A stretch of DNA of 64,000 nucleotides, from assembly GCF_001812805.1 (NCBI RefSeq), contig NZ_KV810449.1, positions 1 through 64,000 of the forward strand. Direction: 5' to 3'. The notes beneath the pieces were generated by a model that was not told where the DNA came from, searched no databases, and worked only from the letters and a program-made list of their open reading frames with translations. Shown here in pieces: positions 39,232 to 48,716 of this stretch (its first letter is position 1; the number at the start of each line of letters is the position of its first letter). The position numbers were made by a program, and so were the translations under genes. Source of the stretch: Corynebacterium sp. HMSC078H07 (GTDB lineage: Bacteria > Actinomycetota > Actinomycetes > Mycobacteriales > Mycobacteriaceae).

Positions 39232-40200
39232 CTACTGCACCATCCCTCCGGCAGAGGAAGAATCCGAGTGAGGGTACGGGTGAACCTGTGAACCTGCGCG
39301 CCCACCATCGCCAGCGCTATGGTCTGCCCCACCTTTGGCGCGATGTGGATCCACCTCTTCGGGAGTCTCCTGGCCGCGCGGCAGACGGACAAAGACAATG
39401 AGCGCAATGATGAAGCAAACGACGGACACGATGACGTTGACACGGAATCCGAAGATATGCGTGGCTTCATCCGCGCGCATGTTCTCGACCACGAAACGGC
39501 CCGCGGTGTAGCCCGCCACGTACAGAGCAAAGACGCGCCCGTGTCCCAGCTTCCAGGCTTTGTGCGCCCACAGAAGGAAGAGGCAAATAACCACGTTCCA
39601 CACGAGCTCGTAGAGGAAGGTCGGGTGCACCGACGTCATGACCTCACCTGTAGAGCGTCCACTAATCGGCGCGTAGTCGCCGTTCTCATTGACGCGGTAG
39701 TAAATATCGAGTGCCCAGGGCACTGTGGTTTCCCGGCCGTACAGCTCTTGGTTAAACCAGTTTCCAAGGCGCCCAATGGCCTGAGCCAGGATGAGGCCGG
39801 GTGCTACGGCGTCGGCAAACGGCCCCAGCGGAATGCCCTTGATTTTAAACATGACCCACACAGCCACCACACCAAGCGCCACCGCACCCCAAATGCCTAG
39901 GCCACCGTTGGTGATCTTCAGCGCGTCGATAGGGTCGCACGTGGAACAGAAGTATTTATCGTTATCCGTAATCACGTGGTACAGGCGCCCACCGATAATG
40001 CCAGCGGGAATGACCACGATGGCTGCGTCCCACACCACGTCAGGGTTTCCGCCGCGCGCAGTGTAGCGGCGCAACGTCATCCACATAGCAACGAGGATGC
40101 CCAAAATGATGCACATGGCGTAGGCACGAATTGGGATCGGACCCAGGTACCATACGCCCTGTGGCGGGGAAGGGATATTCGCGAGGTAGTAAATCTGCAC
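39232..40200 (-). CDS. lgt: Prolipoprotein diacylglyceryl transferase
   Basis: A membrane enzyme that attaches diacylglycerol to the lipobox Cys of prolipoproteins. The 322-residue product has seven predicted helices and the Lgt signature [15 protein letters not shown]. The N terminus [21 protein letters not shown] is typical. A C-terminal hydrophilic Gly/Ser/Asp-rich extension of about 40 residues follows the last helix, as in other mycolata. The start is GTG. At least one client, a lipoprotein gene, lies at 51.7 kb. The neighbours (trpC-like upstream, pyk downstream) match mycobacterial gene order. Confidence 0.95.
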   Translation of the reverse strand: MQIYYLANIPSPPQGVWYLGPIPIRAYAMCIILGILVAMWMTLRRYTARGGNPDVVWDAAIVVIPAGIIGGRLYHVITDNDKYFCSTCDPIDALKITNGGLGIWGAVALGVVAVWVMFKIKGIPLGPFADAVAPGLILAQAIGRLGNWFNQELYGRETTVPWALDIYYRVNENGDYAPISGRSTGEVMTSVHPTFLYELVWNVVICLFLLWAHKAWKLGHGRVFALYVAGYTAGRFVVENMRADEATHIFGFRVNVIVSVVCFIIALIVFVRLPRGQETPEEVDPHRAKGGADHSAGDGGRAGSQVHPYPHSDSSSAGGMVQ

Positions 40201-40252
40201 GGGAGATAGTGTGCCTGAAAAATGCGGGTACTACAACGCTTCCGCTACGGAC

Positions 40253-41080
40253 CTAAAACTTACGGGACGGGCAAGCCGGGTGTTGTCCGGCCGCCACCAG
40301 CGAACGGGCTAGCGCCATAGGGTCCTGAGCCGCCATGATTGACTCGCCCACAAGGATGGCATCCGCGCCGTGTGAGGCATAGGACAGCACGTTACGGGGG
40401 CTGTTGACTCCACCGACTGCGATGCGGGTCATGGATTCGGGAAGACCGGGCGAAATAGTAGAAAAGGCCTCCCGATTAATAGCATCGGAGGCCAAAGACC
40501 ACGCATTGATCGCCACAACAGAGCCGCCCGCCTTGATGACTCGATCTACCTCGGCGCACGTGCGCACCTCAAGAATGGCAGTCATTCCCAATGATTCCAC
40601 GCGATCCAGCAGTGACTCGAGGCGGGCTTGATCCAGCAGCTCTACTTGCAGCGGAATAGCGTCCGCACCATAGCAACGCGCCTCATGAATCTGATACGGA
40701 TCAACGATGATGTCGCGGCACACCATTGGTATGTCCACAGCGTCGCGGGCAACCCGCATGTCCTCTAGCGAGCCATGAAAGCGACGGCGATCCGTCTGGC
40801 AGGCCATAACATGAACGCCAGCTTGCTCAAGGTCGTGAGCCAAAGCCGCCACTGACTGCGGACTATCTAAGTGTGCAATCTCGCCGGCATACGGCACGGC
40901 GCGCTTGATTTCGGTGATGATGGAACAACCCGGACGAAGCAGAGCCGTCGCAGCATCGCGCGGGGTATCCATGTCGCGGGAACGCGCTTTTACTTCTTTG
41001 AAGGGCACACGGGCCTCACGCGCGGCGACATCGGCAAGCACACCTGCGACAAGATGATCAACTGCAATTGGGGTAGGCAT
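40253..41080 (-). CDS. Diverged indole-3-glycerol-phosphate synthase paralogue (TrpC-like)
   Basis: A 275-residue TIM-barrel protein clearly of the TrpC family (IITEIKRAVPYAGEI, FHGSLEDMRVA, IIVDPYQIHEARCYGADAI). Compared with characterised Sulfolobus TrpC, Glu57, Lys59, Glu171 and Asn192 are kept, but the general-acid Lys is Arg122, the Glu-Ser pair of the ESGI motif is Val222-Gly223, and the Arg after the Asn is Trp194. Normal synthase activity is therefore doubtful. In mycobacteria trpC sits at this place with trpB and trpA; here trpBA are absent. The start is ATG with GGAGGGAGG five bases upstream. It may be a remnant or have been recruited to another role. Confidence 0.8.
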   Translation of the reverse strand: MPTPIAVDHLVAGVLADVAAREARVPFKEVKARSRDMDTPRDAATALLRPGCSIITEIKRAVPYAGEIAHLDSPQSVAALAHDLEQAGVHVMACQTDRRRFHGSLEDMRVARDAVDIPMVCRDIIVDPYQIHEARCYGADAIPLQVELLDQARLESLLDRVESLGMTAILEVRTCAEVDRVIKAGGSVVAINAWSLASDAINREAFSTISPGLPESMTRIAVGGVNSPRNVLSYASHGADAILVGESIMAAQDPMALARSLVAAGQHPACPSRKF

Positions 41081-41187
41081 CAGCACCTCCCTCCGTGAAG
41101 AGACTCAAGGACAATCCGGGGCGTTTGAGATCACAATCAGGCTAGCGCGCGGACACCTCTAACCGGAAATCCGGGGTACCCAAGGCA

Positions 41188-41820
41188 CTAGGTGCGCGGC
41201 GGGGTATCCGTAGGATCAATGTCGGCGTCGAGCGCATCCCACATCACGCGACCGGAGTCCTGTGACGTCTCCAAATCCTCCTGCAGGCGCTCCTGGCGCA
41301 CGGCCGGGGTTTCGTACTTAGCGGTTCGCGGTTTATCCACGCCCGGGTTGCTGGCCACCATGACCGCGCCAAACAGTGCGAGCGCAGCGCCCACGATTGC
41401 GAGAACCGGCCCAGCAGAAGACGCATCGGCGGCGAGCACTACCGCCCAGTCAGAAATGGTCGTCGAATCCACCGAGGTGTCATTCGTTCCACCGTGCAGC
41501 AGCTCCTGGGCGCGCTCAACTTCGGGACCTGCTGTCAGCAACGAAACAGGGCGCCACGCGGCACCTGCTGCCGCCAGTGCAGTGACGATCGCCACGATTC
41601 GTCGTGCTGTCCGGCGCAAGGCTAGCGCAGCCACGCTGCCAGCCAGAATCACGACCGTCAGGGCGATAAGTTCGAGTGACCACAGCGAACCTGATAAGTC
41701 CATCACGCTCGACCCAGCTTTATCGTCCTCAACTGCGGCCGTAACCCACGTCATACGAGAGGACAACCACAACACAATCGCGCCCACAAACATGAGGATG
41801 GGCCCCATTCGTTTAGCCAT
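41188..41820 (-). CDS. Trp-region conserved membrane protein (Trp_oprn_chp/TIGR02234 family)
   Basis: A 210-residue protein with four predicted helices: near residues 7-22, 50-70 ([18 protein letters not shown]), 77-95 and 135-158 ([21 protein letters not shown]), with an extracytoplasmic loop and a polar C-terminal tail. This family lies between his and trp genes in actinobacteria and has no assigned function. Its start overlaps the hisI stop by eight bases, so it is the distal part of the his operon. A CCGGA-AA-TCCGG repeat lies just past its stop. Confidence 0.82.
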   Translation of the reverse strand: MAKRMGPILMFVGAIVLWLSSRMTWVTAAVEDDKAGSSVMDLSGSLWSLELIALTVVILAGSVAALALRRTARRIVAIVTALAAAGAAWRPVSLLTAGPEVERAQELLHGGTNDTSVDSTTISDWAVVLAADASSAGPVLAIVGAALALFGAVMVASNPGVDKPRTAKYETPAVRQERLQEDLETSQDSGRVMWDALDADIDPTDTPPRT

Positions 41821-42292
41821 TCGTGGACTCCTTCACGCTGTCGGATGTGCTGCCGTTCGTGCAATCACCCGTGCTGTCGAACTTCGTGGATTCAGCGAAA
41901 AGGTCGTGGGCGTCGAAGCACGTACGGTCTCCCGTATGGCAGGCGCCGCCTGCTTGGCGAACGGTGAGCAAGATAGTGTCGCCATCGCAATCGAGACGGG
42001 CACCAATGACCTCTTGGGTATGGCCTGAAGTCAGGCCCTTGACCCAGTACTCCTGGCGAGAACGTGAATAGTAGGTTCCCCGGCGCGTTGCCAGCGTGTA
42101 GGCCAGAGCATGGTCATCCATCCACGCCATCATGAGGACTTCGCCACGCTCTGACTGCACAATGGCCGGCACCAGCCCAGCCTCATTGCGCTTCAGCTGC
42201 TGAGCTATCTCTGCGGCGAGTTCATAGTCTTCGACTCTAACTTCGCCGCTGCTACGCGGAGAGCTGCCAGTGGAATCCTGTGCGGCATTCAT
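41813..42292 (-). CDS. hisI: Phosphoribosyl-AMP cyclohydrolase
   Basis: Third step of histidine synthesis: opens the adenine ring of PR-AMP. The 159-residue protein contains [14 protein letters not shown], the metal-binding [15 protein letters not shown] and the Cys pair segment [12 protein letters not shown]. About 20 extra residues precede the catalytic domain and a low-complexity Ser/Thr tail of about 25 residues follows, making it longer than typical HisI (about 115-130). There is no fused HisE, as expected for this genus. It overlaps hisF by four bases. Confidence 0.95.
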   Translation of the reverse strand: MNAAQDSTGSSPRSSGEVRVEDYELAAEIAQQLKRNEAGLVPAIVQSERGEVLMMAWMDDHALAYTLATRRGTYYSRSRQEYWVKGLTSGHTQEVIGARLDCDGDTILLTVRQAGGACHTGDRTCFDAHDLFAESTKFDSTGDCTNGSTSDSVKESTNG

Positions 42293-43053
42293 TGTCGCAC
42301 CTCATAACCGGCATCTGCGAGTTCCTGCTTGACCGCAGAAATCTCGACTTCACCAAAGTGGAAAATACTGGCGGCCAAGACGGCATTAGCTCCGGCAGCA
42401 ACAGCTGGAGGAAAATGCTCAGCCTTACCCGCACCGCCAGAGGCAATGACGGGAACAGAAACCGCCGCGCGGACGGCCTCGAGGAGTTCAATGTCGAAGC
42501 CTTCCTTCGTTCCGTCACCATCCATCGAGTTGAGCAAGATTTCACCCACACCGAGTTCTTCACCGCGGCGTGCCCATTCCACGGCATCCAAACCCGCTGG
42601 TTTAGTACCGCCGTGAGTTGTGACCTCAAAACCACTCGGATAGTCCGGGGCACGGCGGGCATCGACGGAGAGCACGATGCACTGTGAGCCGAAGACATCG
42701 GCAAGCTCACGCAACAACTCGGGGCGGGCAATCGCCGAGGAATTCACGGAAACCTTATCTGCGCCCGCCCGCAGTAGTTGGCGCACATCCTCCACAGAGC
42801 GCACGCCACCGCCCACGGTCAATGGGATAAAGACTTGGTCCGCGGTGCGGCGTACAACATCGAGCATGGTGCCACGCCCATCCTTGGACGCGGAAACGTC
42901 CAAGAACGTGAGTTCATCCGCGCCAAGCTGGTCATAGCGGGCAGCCAGCTCAACTGGGTCACCGGCATCACGCAGGTTGGCAAAATTGACGCCTTTGACC
43001 ACGCGGCCATTGTCAACGTCAAGGCACGGGATCACGCGCACGGCAAGCGCCAT
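42289..43053 (-). CDS. hisF: Imidazole glycerol phosphate synthase subunit HisF
   Basis: The cyclase subunit that joins PRFAR and HisH-derived ammonia into imidazole glycerol phosphate and AICAR. The 254-residue TIM barrel begins [19 protein letters not shown] (catalytic Asp11) and has the second catalytic Asp in VLSVDARR. The phosphate-binding loop [13 protein letters not shown] is intact. The ATG is preceded by AGGAGG nine bases upstream. It forms a heterodimer with HisH, encoded 2 kb upstream in the same operon. Confidence 0.97.
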   Translation of the reverse strand: MALAVRVIPCLDVDNGRVVKGVNFANLRDAGDPVELAARYDQLGADELTFLDVSASKDGRGTMLDVVRRTADQVFIPLTVGGGVRSVEDVRQLLRAGADKVSVNSSAIARPELLRELADVFGSQCIVLSVDARRAPDYPSGFEVTTHGGTKPAGLDAVEWARRGEELGVGEILLNSMDGDGTKEGFDIELLEAVRAAVSVPVIASGGAGKAEHFPPAVAAGANAVLAASIFHFGEVEISAVKQELADAGYEVRQ

Positions 43054-43150
43054 GGTGAAAGTCCTCCTAGGGAGATGAGATAGTAATGGGCAATCTGGTT
43101 TAAGGTCTTAAGGCTTAGGATCTAAAAGCCCTAAGGCACTGTGCGAAGTA

Positions 43151-43954
43151 TCAGCGCTGGCCCCGCGGGTTGCGGGCAATCGCGTCCAAAATGGTGGCAT
43201 GGACCTGCGGGGTACCGCCGACAAAGCCCTTCGAGGTAGCGGTCCACTCGTTTCCATCGGGATCACTGACACGTCCACCGGCAGCCTTAATCATGAGCGC
43301 ACCGGCAGCGTTATCCCACGGGTGCGGGGAAAAATTCACGGCACCATCGAACACGCCCTGTGCCACGAAGGCATTGTCCAGACCGACTGATCCTGTCATG
43401 CGTGGCCGCAAACCTGTTTCGCGGAGGTCATTGAACAAATCGATGGGAAGGTGCGAGGAGCAGCCGACGTGACCACGCGCCTCATCGAAGCCTTGGGCAC
43501 CTTCTCCCCCGCCGAACCCGGTGGCCGGTCCTCCACTAGAACGCAACGGCATGCCCTCAGCAGCAACAACGCGGCGCTCTAGCAGCGGGAAATCCGCCAC
43601 GGCAACTACTGGCTTTGCCTCATGCAGTAGTGACACCAGAACTCCGCAGCAGGGATTACCAGCGGAATAATTAGCGGTGCCGTCCACTGGGTCCACCACC
43701 CACACAGTGTCCTCCAAGGCACCGCCAGACTCCTCCCCGAAGACGGGAATGCCGGTGAGCTGACTCAAAGTCACACGCAAGTGCTCCTCGATACGCAGGT
43801 CAATTTCGGTAGCGAAATCGCCTTCACCTTTGAAGCGGGCTGGCTCAGCACCCAGGCCAGCGCGGAAAAGGTCAGTGACTTGATCCACCGCAGCCTCAGC
43901 AAAAGCAACGAGCTCGCGAGGATCCGAGGAAGAAAGTCCTCTCATCGGGGCCAT
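43151..43954 (-). CDS. impA: Inositol monophosphatase family protein (ImpA)
   Basis: A 267-residue Mg-dependent sugar phosphatase. Motifs: FGEESGG (Glu74-Glu75), WVVDPVDGTANY (Asp88, Asp91, Thr93) and HPWDNAAGALMIKAAGGRV (third metal Asp). The family includes inositol-1-phosphatases and the actinobacterial histidinol-phosphate phosphatase HisN. In C. glutamicum the gene at this position is impA, with hisN elsewhere, so inositol or other sugar phosphate is the likelier substrate, but the operon location keeps a His role possible. The start is ATG with AGGAGG ten bases upstream, immediately behind hisA. Confidence 0.88.
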   Translation of the reverse strand: MAPMRGLSSSDPRELVAFAEAAVDQVTDLFRAGLGAEPARFKGEGDFATEIDLRIEEHLRVTLSQLTGIPVFGEESGGALEDTVWVVDPVDGTANYSAGNPCCGVLVSLLHEAKPVVAVADFPLLERRVVAAEGMPLRSSGGPATGFGGGEGAQGFDEARGHVGCSSHLPIDLFNDLRETGLRPRMTGSVGLDNAFVAQGVFDGAVNFSPHPWDNAAGALMIKAAGGRVSDPDGNEWTATSKGFVGGTPQVHATILDAIARNPRGQR

Positions 43955-43959
43955 GTACT

Positions 43960-44742
43960 TTAGTCCTCCTCGATAGGGTCGATGTACTCCTCTGCCGGAA
44001 GCGGGGTGACTTCAGCAACGGCTGCGAGTGCGTCGCTCAGCGTAAAACGCTCCTCATACAGAGCCTTACCGATGATGGCGGAATCGATTCCCTCGTTCTC
44101 ATACAGGGCCAACTCACGCAGATCATCCAAGGTGGAGATTCCACCCGACGCGGTCACTGCCGCATCGGTGGCTGCAGCTACCTCACGCAACAATTCAATG
44201 TTCGGGCCCTTAAGCGTGCCGTCCTTGGACACATCAGTGACCACGAAACGGGTGCAGCCAGCAGCATCGAGGCGCTCGAGTACCTCCCAGAGATCTCCGC
44301 CGTCGGACACCCAGCCATGTCCGCGCGTACGCCATTCACCATCAACGAGCCGTACTGCTAAGTCAACAGCAATGCGGTCACCGTGCTCCGCAAGTACCTT
44401 GGCAATCCAATCCGGTTGCTCCAGCGCTGCAGTACCGATATTGACGCGACGTGCGCCGGTAGCCAAGGCACGGGCGAGGGATTCATCATCCCGAATACCA
44501 CCGGTGAGCTCCACTTCAAGGTCCACGCTCGAGGTGATTTCCGCGAGCAATTCATGGTTGGAACCACGGCCAAAAGCAGCGTCAAGGTCCACAGCATGCA
44601 ACCACTGTGCGCCTTGGGCCTGCCACTTGAGGGCGGCCTCACGCGGGGAGCCATAGGACTTTTCGGTTCCGGCTTCCCCTTGGTCCAAGCGCACAGCCTG
44701 ACCATCAACAACGTCAACCGCGGGCAACAGTGTAAAGCTCAT
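43960..44742 (-). CDS. hisA: ProFAR isomerase HisA
   Basis: Isomerises ProFAR to PRFAR by an Amadori rearrangement. The 260-residue TIM barrel starts [19 protein letters not shown] (catalytic Asp) and carries the second catalytic Asp in [14 protein letters not shown]. The phosphate-gripping segments [12 protein letters not shown] and [12 protein letters not shown] are intact. Bifunctional PriA versions (HisA plus TrpF) exist in many actinobacteria; sequence inspection alone does not settle which form this is. It is 30 bases after hisH. Confidence 0.95.
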   Translation of the reverse strand: MSFTLLPAVDVVDGQAVRLDQGEAGTEKSYGSPREAALKWQAQGAQWLHAVDLDAAFGRGSNHELLAEITSSVDLEVELTGGIRDDESLARALATGARRVNIGTAALEQPDWIAKVLAEHGDRIAVDLAVRLVDGEWRTRGHGWVSDGGDLWEVLERLDAAGCTRFVVTDVSKDGTLKGPNIELLREVAAATDAAVTASGGISTLDDLRELALYENEGIDSAIIGKALYEERFTLSDALAAVAEVTPLPAEEYIDPIEED

Positions 44743-44772
44743 GGTGCGTAGTCTACCTTTCAGGCGAGCGCT

Positions 44773-45408
44773 TTAAAGCGTTCCAACCCAGTTCTTTAGC
44801 AGCTGCGAGCCGACGTCTCCGGACTTCTCTGGGTGGAACTGCGTAGCCCATAACGCGCCATTGTCCACGGCAGACACAAAACGGTCGCCGCCGTACTCCG
44901 TCCAGGCAACCTTGGGCGGCTCAGTAATTTCGGTCTCCAGCTCCCAGCTGCGAGCAGCATAGGAGTGGACGAAGTAGAAGCGATCCCCGGCATCGATGTT
45001 CTCAAACATGCGGCTACCTTGGGGCATCTCGACGGTATTCCACCCCATGTGAGGAAGCACGTCTGCCTGGAGCTTTCCGACGTCCCCCGGCCACTCACCG
45101 CAGCCTTCCGTATAGACGCCGTGCTCAGTACCGGATTCAAAAAGCACCTGCATGCCCACGCAAATACCCAGAACTGGGCGGCCACCAGCAAGACGCTGGC
45201 CGATAATGCGCGGACCCTGGGCTGCGCGCAAACCCTCCATGCAGGCAGCGAAGGCACCGACGCCGGGGACCAGTAGGCCGTCAGCCTCGACGGCGAGTGC
45301 GGGGTCCGCAGTCACAGTAACGTGAGCACCGACGCGCTCTAGGGCGCGAACAGCGGAGCGCAGGTTACCCGCACCATAATCCAAGATGGCAACGTTACGA
45401 GAGCTCAT
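44773..45408 (-). CDS. hisH: Imidazole glycerol phosphate synthase glutaminase subunit HisH
   Basis: A class I glutamine amidotransferase supplying ammonia to HisF. The 211-residue protein has the triad Cys83 ([11 protein letters not shown]), His192 and Glu194 ([11 protein letters not shown]). The oxyanion-strand motif LLVPGVGAF is intact. The ATG overlaps the MFS gene stop by four bases, with AAAGGA seven bases upstream, so translation is coupled to the transporter gene. Confidence 0.96.
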   Translation of the reverse strand: MSSRNVAILDYGAGNLRSAVRALERVGAHVTVTADPALAVEADGLLVPGVGAFAACMEGLRAAQGPRIIGQRLAGGRPVLGICVGMQVLFESGTEHGVYTEGCGEWPGDVGKLQADVLPHMGWNTVEMPQGSRMFENIDAGDRFYFVHSYAARSWELETEITEPPKVAWTEYGGDRFVSAVDNGALWATQFHPEKSGDVGSQLLKNWVGTL

Positions 45409-46679
45409 CGTGGTTCCTTTCCAGGCCTCCTCGGCCGCCTAATCATGCGAAGTCGAGTTTGAATGTCGTTGATTTCGCTCACGCGGGTCTTGCCCAAAGC
45501 ACTGTCCGCCAACGTCATGAGCAGACCCACCGCAATGATGGCCGAGCCCACGGCGAAGGCACCATCGTAGCCGGACATCGCTACAACTGCTCCAAGAGCG
45601 GTGGAGCCGAGACCGGTGCCGCCGTCGTAGAAGATGTTCCACACCGCCGAACCTTCGGAGAGGCGCTCACGCGGCAGGCGATCAAACATTGACAGCAAAG
45701 CTTCGTTTTGGACGATGCCGAATCCAGCTCCGTACACCATCGTTCCGAAGACCAGCAACCAAATGGACCATTCCTGCCACAACACTGCGGCAATTAGGCC
45801 GACACCGAAGACAGAACAGATCTGCGCCGGAATCATGAGCGTGCCAGGCTTGCCCGCACGGTCAGCGACCACTCCAGCCACGTAGCGGAAGACCATCGCT
45901 GCGCCACCAATCACGGACAGCATGAAACCACCGAGCACGGCGCCGCGTTCCGGATCGAGTTCACGTACGGCCGGGGAGATAAAGTTCGACGCCACACCGT
46001 AGCTCACAGAGAAACTCGTCAGCGCCAAGGCAGGGACGAGGACGAGCTTCCACATGGGAGCGCGCGGAGTCGTATCCGAGGGATCTGGGCTTCCCACGGG
46101 TGCGGCCTTAATCTTCGGCACCAAAATACACGTGCAGAAGCCCAGCAAGCCCAACCCAGCCGCCAACAGGTAAACAAGGTTGTAGTTATATGCGGCAGCG
46201 ACCGCGAGGCCCACCGGCAAGAAGGCCATTTGAGCTGCGCCGATAAAAAGGCCGAAGATACCCGTTGCCTTACCCAGCAGACGCCGCGGCGTGATCTCAG
46301 CGATGAGCGCGTTCTCCGCCACGGTCAGAGCACCGAAACCTACGCCACGCAGGGCAGAAAAGCCCAGGGCGATGAGGGCGGCGTCACCAAGCATATGGCC
46401 CAGCGCGGGAACACCCAGCAACAGCGCCGAGGAGGCCATAATGGGCCGGTATCCAAAGACGCGCAGCAACATCGGCGTGATCATCTGGGTCAGCACAGTC
46501 GCCAACATGAAGACACCGGTGGTCGCTCCAGCCAGTGTCGCCGACCCACCAGCATCAAGAACCGCCAACGGCACAACCGGCAGCAAGACCGACCACGCAC
46601 CGAACGCGGAGACCACCGCGATCATGGTCTCTTTAAAGCCGGCGACCTTCCACACACTCGTCGGGGTCGCTTCAGTCAC
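45405..46679 (-). CDS. Major facilitator superfamily transporter inside the his operon
   Basis: A 424-residue protein with 12 predicted helices in two halves joined by a hydrophilic loop near residue 200. Recognisable MFS features include a small-residue helix 4-5 region ([21 protein letters not shown]) and the conserved [15 protein letters not shown] loop. The substrate is not known; its position between hisB and hisH, also seen in C. glutamicum, suggests export of histidine or an intermediate (inference). The start is a GTG overlapping the upstream small gene's TGA by four bases. An upstream in-frame extension is possible but lies inside that gene. Confidence 0.82.
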   Translation of the reverse strand: MTEATPTSVWKVAGFKETMIAVVSAFGAWSVLLPVVPLAVLDAGGSATLAGATTGVFMLATVLTQMITPMLLRVFGYRPIMASSALLLGVPALGHMLGDAALIALGFSALRGVGFGALTVAENALIAEITPRRLLGKATGIFGLFIGAAQMAFLPVGLAVAAAYNYNLVYLLAAGLGLLGFCTCILVPKIKAAPVGSPDPSDTTPRAPMWKLVLVPALALTSFSVSYGVASNFISPAVRELDPERGAVLGGFMLSVIGGAAMVFRYVAGVVADRAGKPGTLMIPAQICSVFGVGLIAAVLWQEWSIWLLVFGTMVYGAGFGIVQNEALLSMFDRLPRERLSEGSAVWNIFYDGGTGLGSTALGAVVAMSGYDGAFAVGSAIIAVGLLMTLADSALGKTRVSEINDIQTRLRMIRRPRRPGKEPR

Positions 46680-46858
46680 TTCGCCGCCACCCCTGCCGAA
46701 AAGATGTCCAGCAGCCACGCCAGCGCAGCGGCCACGGTGATGGCCGCCAGCACACCGGCCACGACGGTCAACAGCTTCGAGTCATTCTGGTACGCCGACC
46801 ATGCGCCGCCGAGCAGCACACCAGCAACGAGGAAAAGAATAAGAACGATGATGTTCAT
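46676..46858 (-). CDS. Small two-helix membrane protein in the his operon
   Basis: A 60-residue protein that is almost entirely two transmembrane helices (about 3-18 and 29-52) with a short polar hairpin (SAYQNDSK). It sits between hisB (six bases upstream) and the MFS gene (four-base overlap). Such a small coupled protein could be an accessory of the transporter. The function is unknown. The equivalent position in C. glutamicum also holds a small membrane protein gene. Confidence 0.68.
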   Translation of the reverse strand: MNIIVLILFLVAGVLLGGAWSAYQNDSKLLTVVAGVLAAITVAAALAWLLDIFSAGVAAK

Positions 46859-46864
46859 AGTGTC

Positions 46865-47497
46865 TTAGAGGGCTCCCTTCGTCGATGGGATACCGCTTAC
46901 GCGCGGATCACGTTCAGTGGCCTGGCGCAGCGCACGGGCCACGGCCTTGTACTCCGCTTCCGTGATGTGGTGAGGGTCGCGGCCATAGCGCACGTTGACG
47001 TGCAGCGTCGTTGCCGAATGGGTAGCGAAGGTTTCGAAGAAATGGCGGTTAATCACCGTGGCATAGTGGCCACCGATAATCTGCCACTCAAGGTTCTCGG
47101 GTTCGCCATTCATGACGAAGTACGGGCGGCCCGAAATGTCCACGACGGCCTCCACCAAAGTCTCATCCATAGGCAGCAACTGGGAGCCAAAACGGCGAAT
47201 ACCAGTCTTGTCCCCCAGTGCCTCCAAGAACGCACGGCCCATGACGATGGCGGTGTCTTCGACGGTGTGGTGTGCGTCGATGTCGATATCGCCCTCAGCA
47301 CGGACAGTGAGGTCGAAGGAGCTATGAGTACTCACTGCGGTGAGCATATGATCAAAGAATGGCAGACCAGTGGAAATATCTGCCTGTCCTGTGCCGTCGA
47401 GATTGATTTCTACGGAGATCCTCGTCTCCCCCGTGGCGCGCTCGGCGCGGCCAATACGGTCACCGTTGTCCTGGCGCGCAGTTACGTCGGCACTCAT
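46865..47497 (-). CDS. hisB: Imidazoleglycerol-phosphate dehydratase
   Basis: Dehydrates imidazole glycerol phosphate to imidazole acetol phosphate. The 210-residue protein has the metal-binding [16 protein letters not shown] and the internal repeat partner ([18 protein letters not shown], with His and Glu ligands). It is monofunctional, without the phosphatase domain found in E. coli HisB. The start is at MSADVTARQ, ten bases after AAGGAGGA; an in-frame start eight codons upstream is less likely. It is 39 bases after hisC. Confidence 0.96.
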   Translation of the reverse strand: MSADVTARQDNGDRIGRAERATGETRISVEINLDGTGQADISTGLPFFDHMLTAVSTHSSFDLTVRAEGDIDIDAHHTVEDTAIVMGRAFLEALGDKTGIRRFGSQLLPMDETLVEAVVDISGRPYFVMNGEPENLEWQIIGGHYATVINRHFFETFATHSATTLHVNVRYGRDPHHITEAEYKAVARALRQATERDPRVSGIPSTKGAL

Positions 47498-47536
47498 ATT
47501 CTCACGTTCCTCCTTCTTCACGTCGTGTTCATGGTG

Positions 47537-48643
47537 TTATTTCTTGACCATCTCTACTGTATCCGCCAGGTCCGCTGCCGCAGAAAGGAAGGCATCATTT
47601 TCCTGCGGCAGACCAATTGTGGCGCGCAGTAGTCCCGGAACTCCGTTGTCACGGATAAGAACATCGCGGCCGAGGAAGCCTTGCCACACCGCATGTTGGT
47701 CCGCAAAGCGTCCAAAGGACACAAAGTTCGATTCGCTGGGAACGACGTAGTACCCCAGCTCCTCGAGTCGATTAACCACGCGCTCACGTTCGGCCGACAG
47801 CTTCGCCACCGTGCTCAAGGTTTCTTCCTTGTGCTCGATGGCCACAATGGCCGCAATTTGAGACAGCACCGAGAGGTGATACGGCAAACGCACCAGCATG
47901 ACGGCCTCAACGAAGGCGGGGTCCGCCACGAAATACCCCAAACGGCCACCGGCGAAATCGAAGGCCTTCGACATGGTGCGTGAGACCACGAGCTTGGTGG
48001 GATACTTCTCCAGCAGCGTGGTGGCTGATGGAGACGCTGAAAACTCCATGTACGCCTCATCCACGATGACGATGCCCGGCGCGGCCTGAATGATCTTCTC
48101 TACCAGCTCAATCGGGGTGACATCACCGGTGGGATTGTTCGGGGTGGTGATGAAGATGACGTCGGGCTGGTGCTTTTCGACGTCCCTCAGCGCCGCCTCT
48201 TCATCAATCCGGAAATCCTCATCACGTGGGGAGGAGATGAATTCCGTCTGCGTACCGGCGCAGAGGATGGGGTGCATGGAATAGCTTGGGGTAAAGCCCA
48301 GTGCGCTGCGCCCGGGCCCACCGAAGGCCTGTAGAAGCTGCTGCAAAACTTCGTTCGATCCATTGGCTGCCCACAGGTTATCCACGCTCACGGCCACGCC
48401 GGTCTGCTCAGAAATATAGTCAGCCAAGGCAGTGCGCAGCTCCACAGCATCGCGCTCGGGGTAACGGTTGAGCTGCGCCGCATGCTTCTCGACGGCCCTC
48501 ACCATATCCTGTACCAGCGCCTCCGACAGCGGGTACGGGTTCTCGTTGGTGTTGAGCTGGTTCGTGACCGTCAGCTGTGGGGCGCCATAGGCGCTGGAAC
48601 CGCGCAGTTCCTCTCGGAGAGGAAGATCCTTCAACTCAGCCAT
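47537..48643 (-). CDS. hisC: Histidinol-phosphate aminotransferase
   Basis: A PLP enzyme converting imidazole acetol phosphate and glutamate to histidinol phosphate. The 368-residue protein contains NENPYPLS, the cofactor region [23 protein letters not shown], and the PLP-Lys segment [18 protein letters not shown] (Lys near residue 222). The start is [12 protein letters not shown] with AAGGAGG correctly spaced; the frame stays open for 52 more codons upstream but that stretch is a tandem heptamer repeat plus hisD sequence. Confidence 0.96.
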   Translation of the reverse strand: MAELKDLPLREELRGSSAYGAPQLTVTNQLNTNENPYPLSEALVQDMVRAVEKHAAQLNRYPERDAVELRTALADYISEQTGVAVSVDNLWAANGSNEVLQQLLQAFGGPGRSALGFTPSYSMHPILCAGTQTEFISSPRDEDFRIDEEAALRDVEKHQPDVIFITTPNNPTGDVTPIELVEKIIQAAPGIVIVDEAYMEFSASPSATTLLEKYPTKLVVSRTMSKAFDFAGGRLGYFVADPAFVEAVMLVRLPYHLSVLSQIAAIVAIEHKEETLSTVAKLSAERERVVNRLEELGYYVVPSESNFVSFGRFADQHAVWQGFLGRDVLIRDNGVPGLLRATIGLPQENDAFLSAAADLADTVEMVKK

Positions 48644-48655
48644 AGTGCGGCCTCC

Positions 48656-48704
48656 TTGGTTCTTGGTTCTCGGTTGTCGGTTGTCGGTTGTCGGTTGTCG
48701 GTTC
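48656..48704. repeat. Tandem heptamer repeat (7 units) between hisD and hisC
   Basis: Seven consecutive 7-base units: TTGGTTC twice, TCGGTTG four times, TCGGTTC once, followed by a degenerate TCGCTGC. It fills most of the 73-base spacer and ends about four bases from the hisC SD sequence. There is no hairpin potential because the units are one-sided (GT-rich on plus, CA-rich on minus). Confidence 0.95.
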
Positions 48705-48716
48705 TCGCTGCCTCTT

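Noticed and set aside
48656-48704. Heptamer array considered as a CRISPR-like or mobile element repeat
   Set aside because: Units are directly adjacent with no spacers, only seven bases long, and not flanked by inverted repeats or target duplications.
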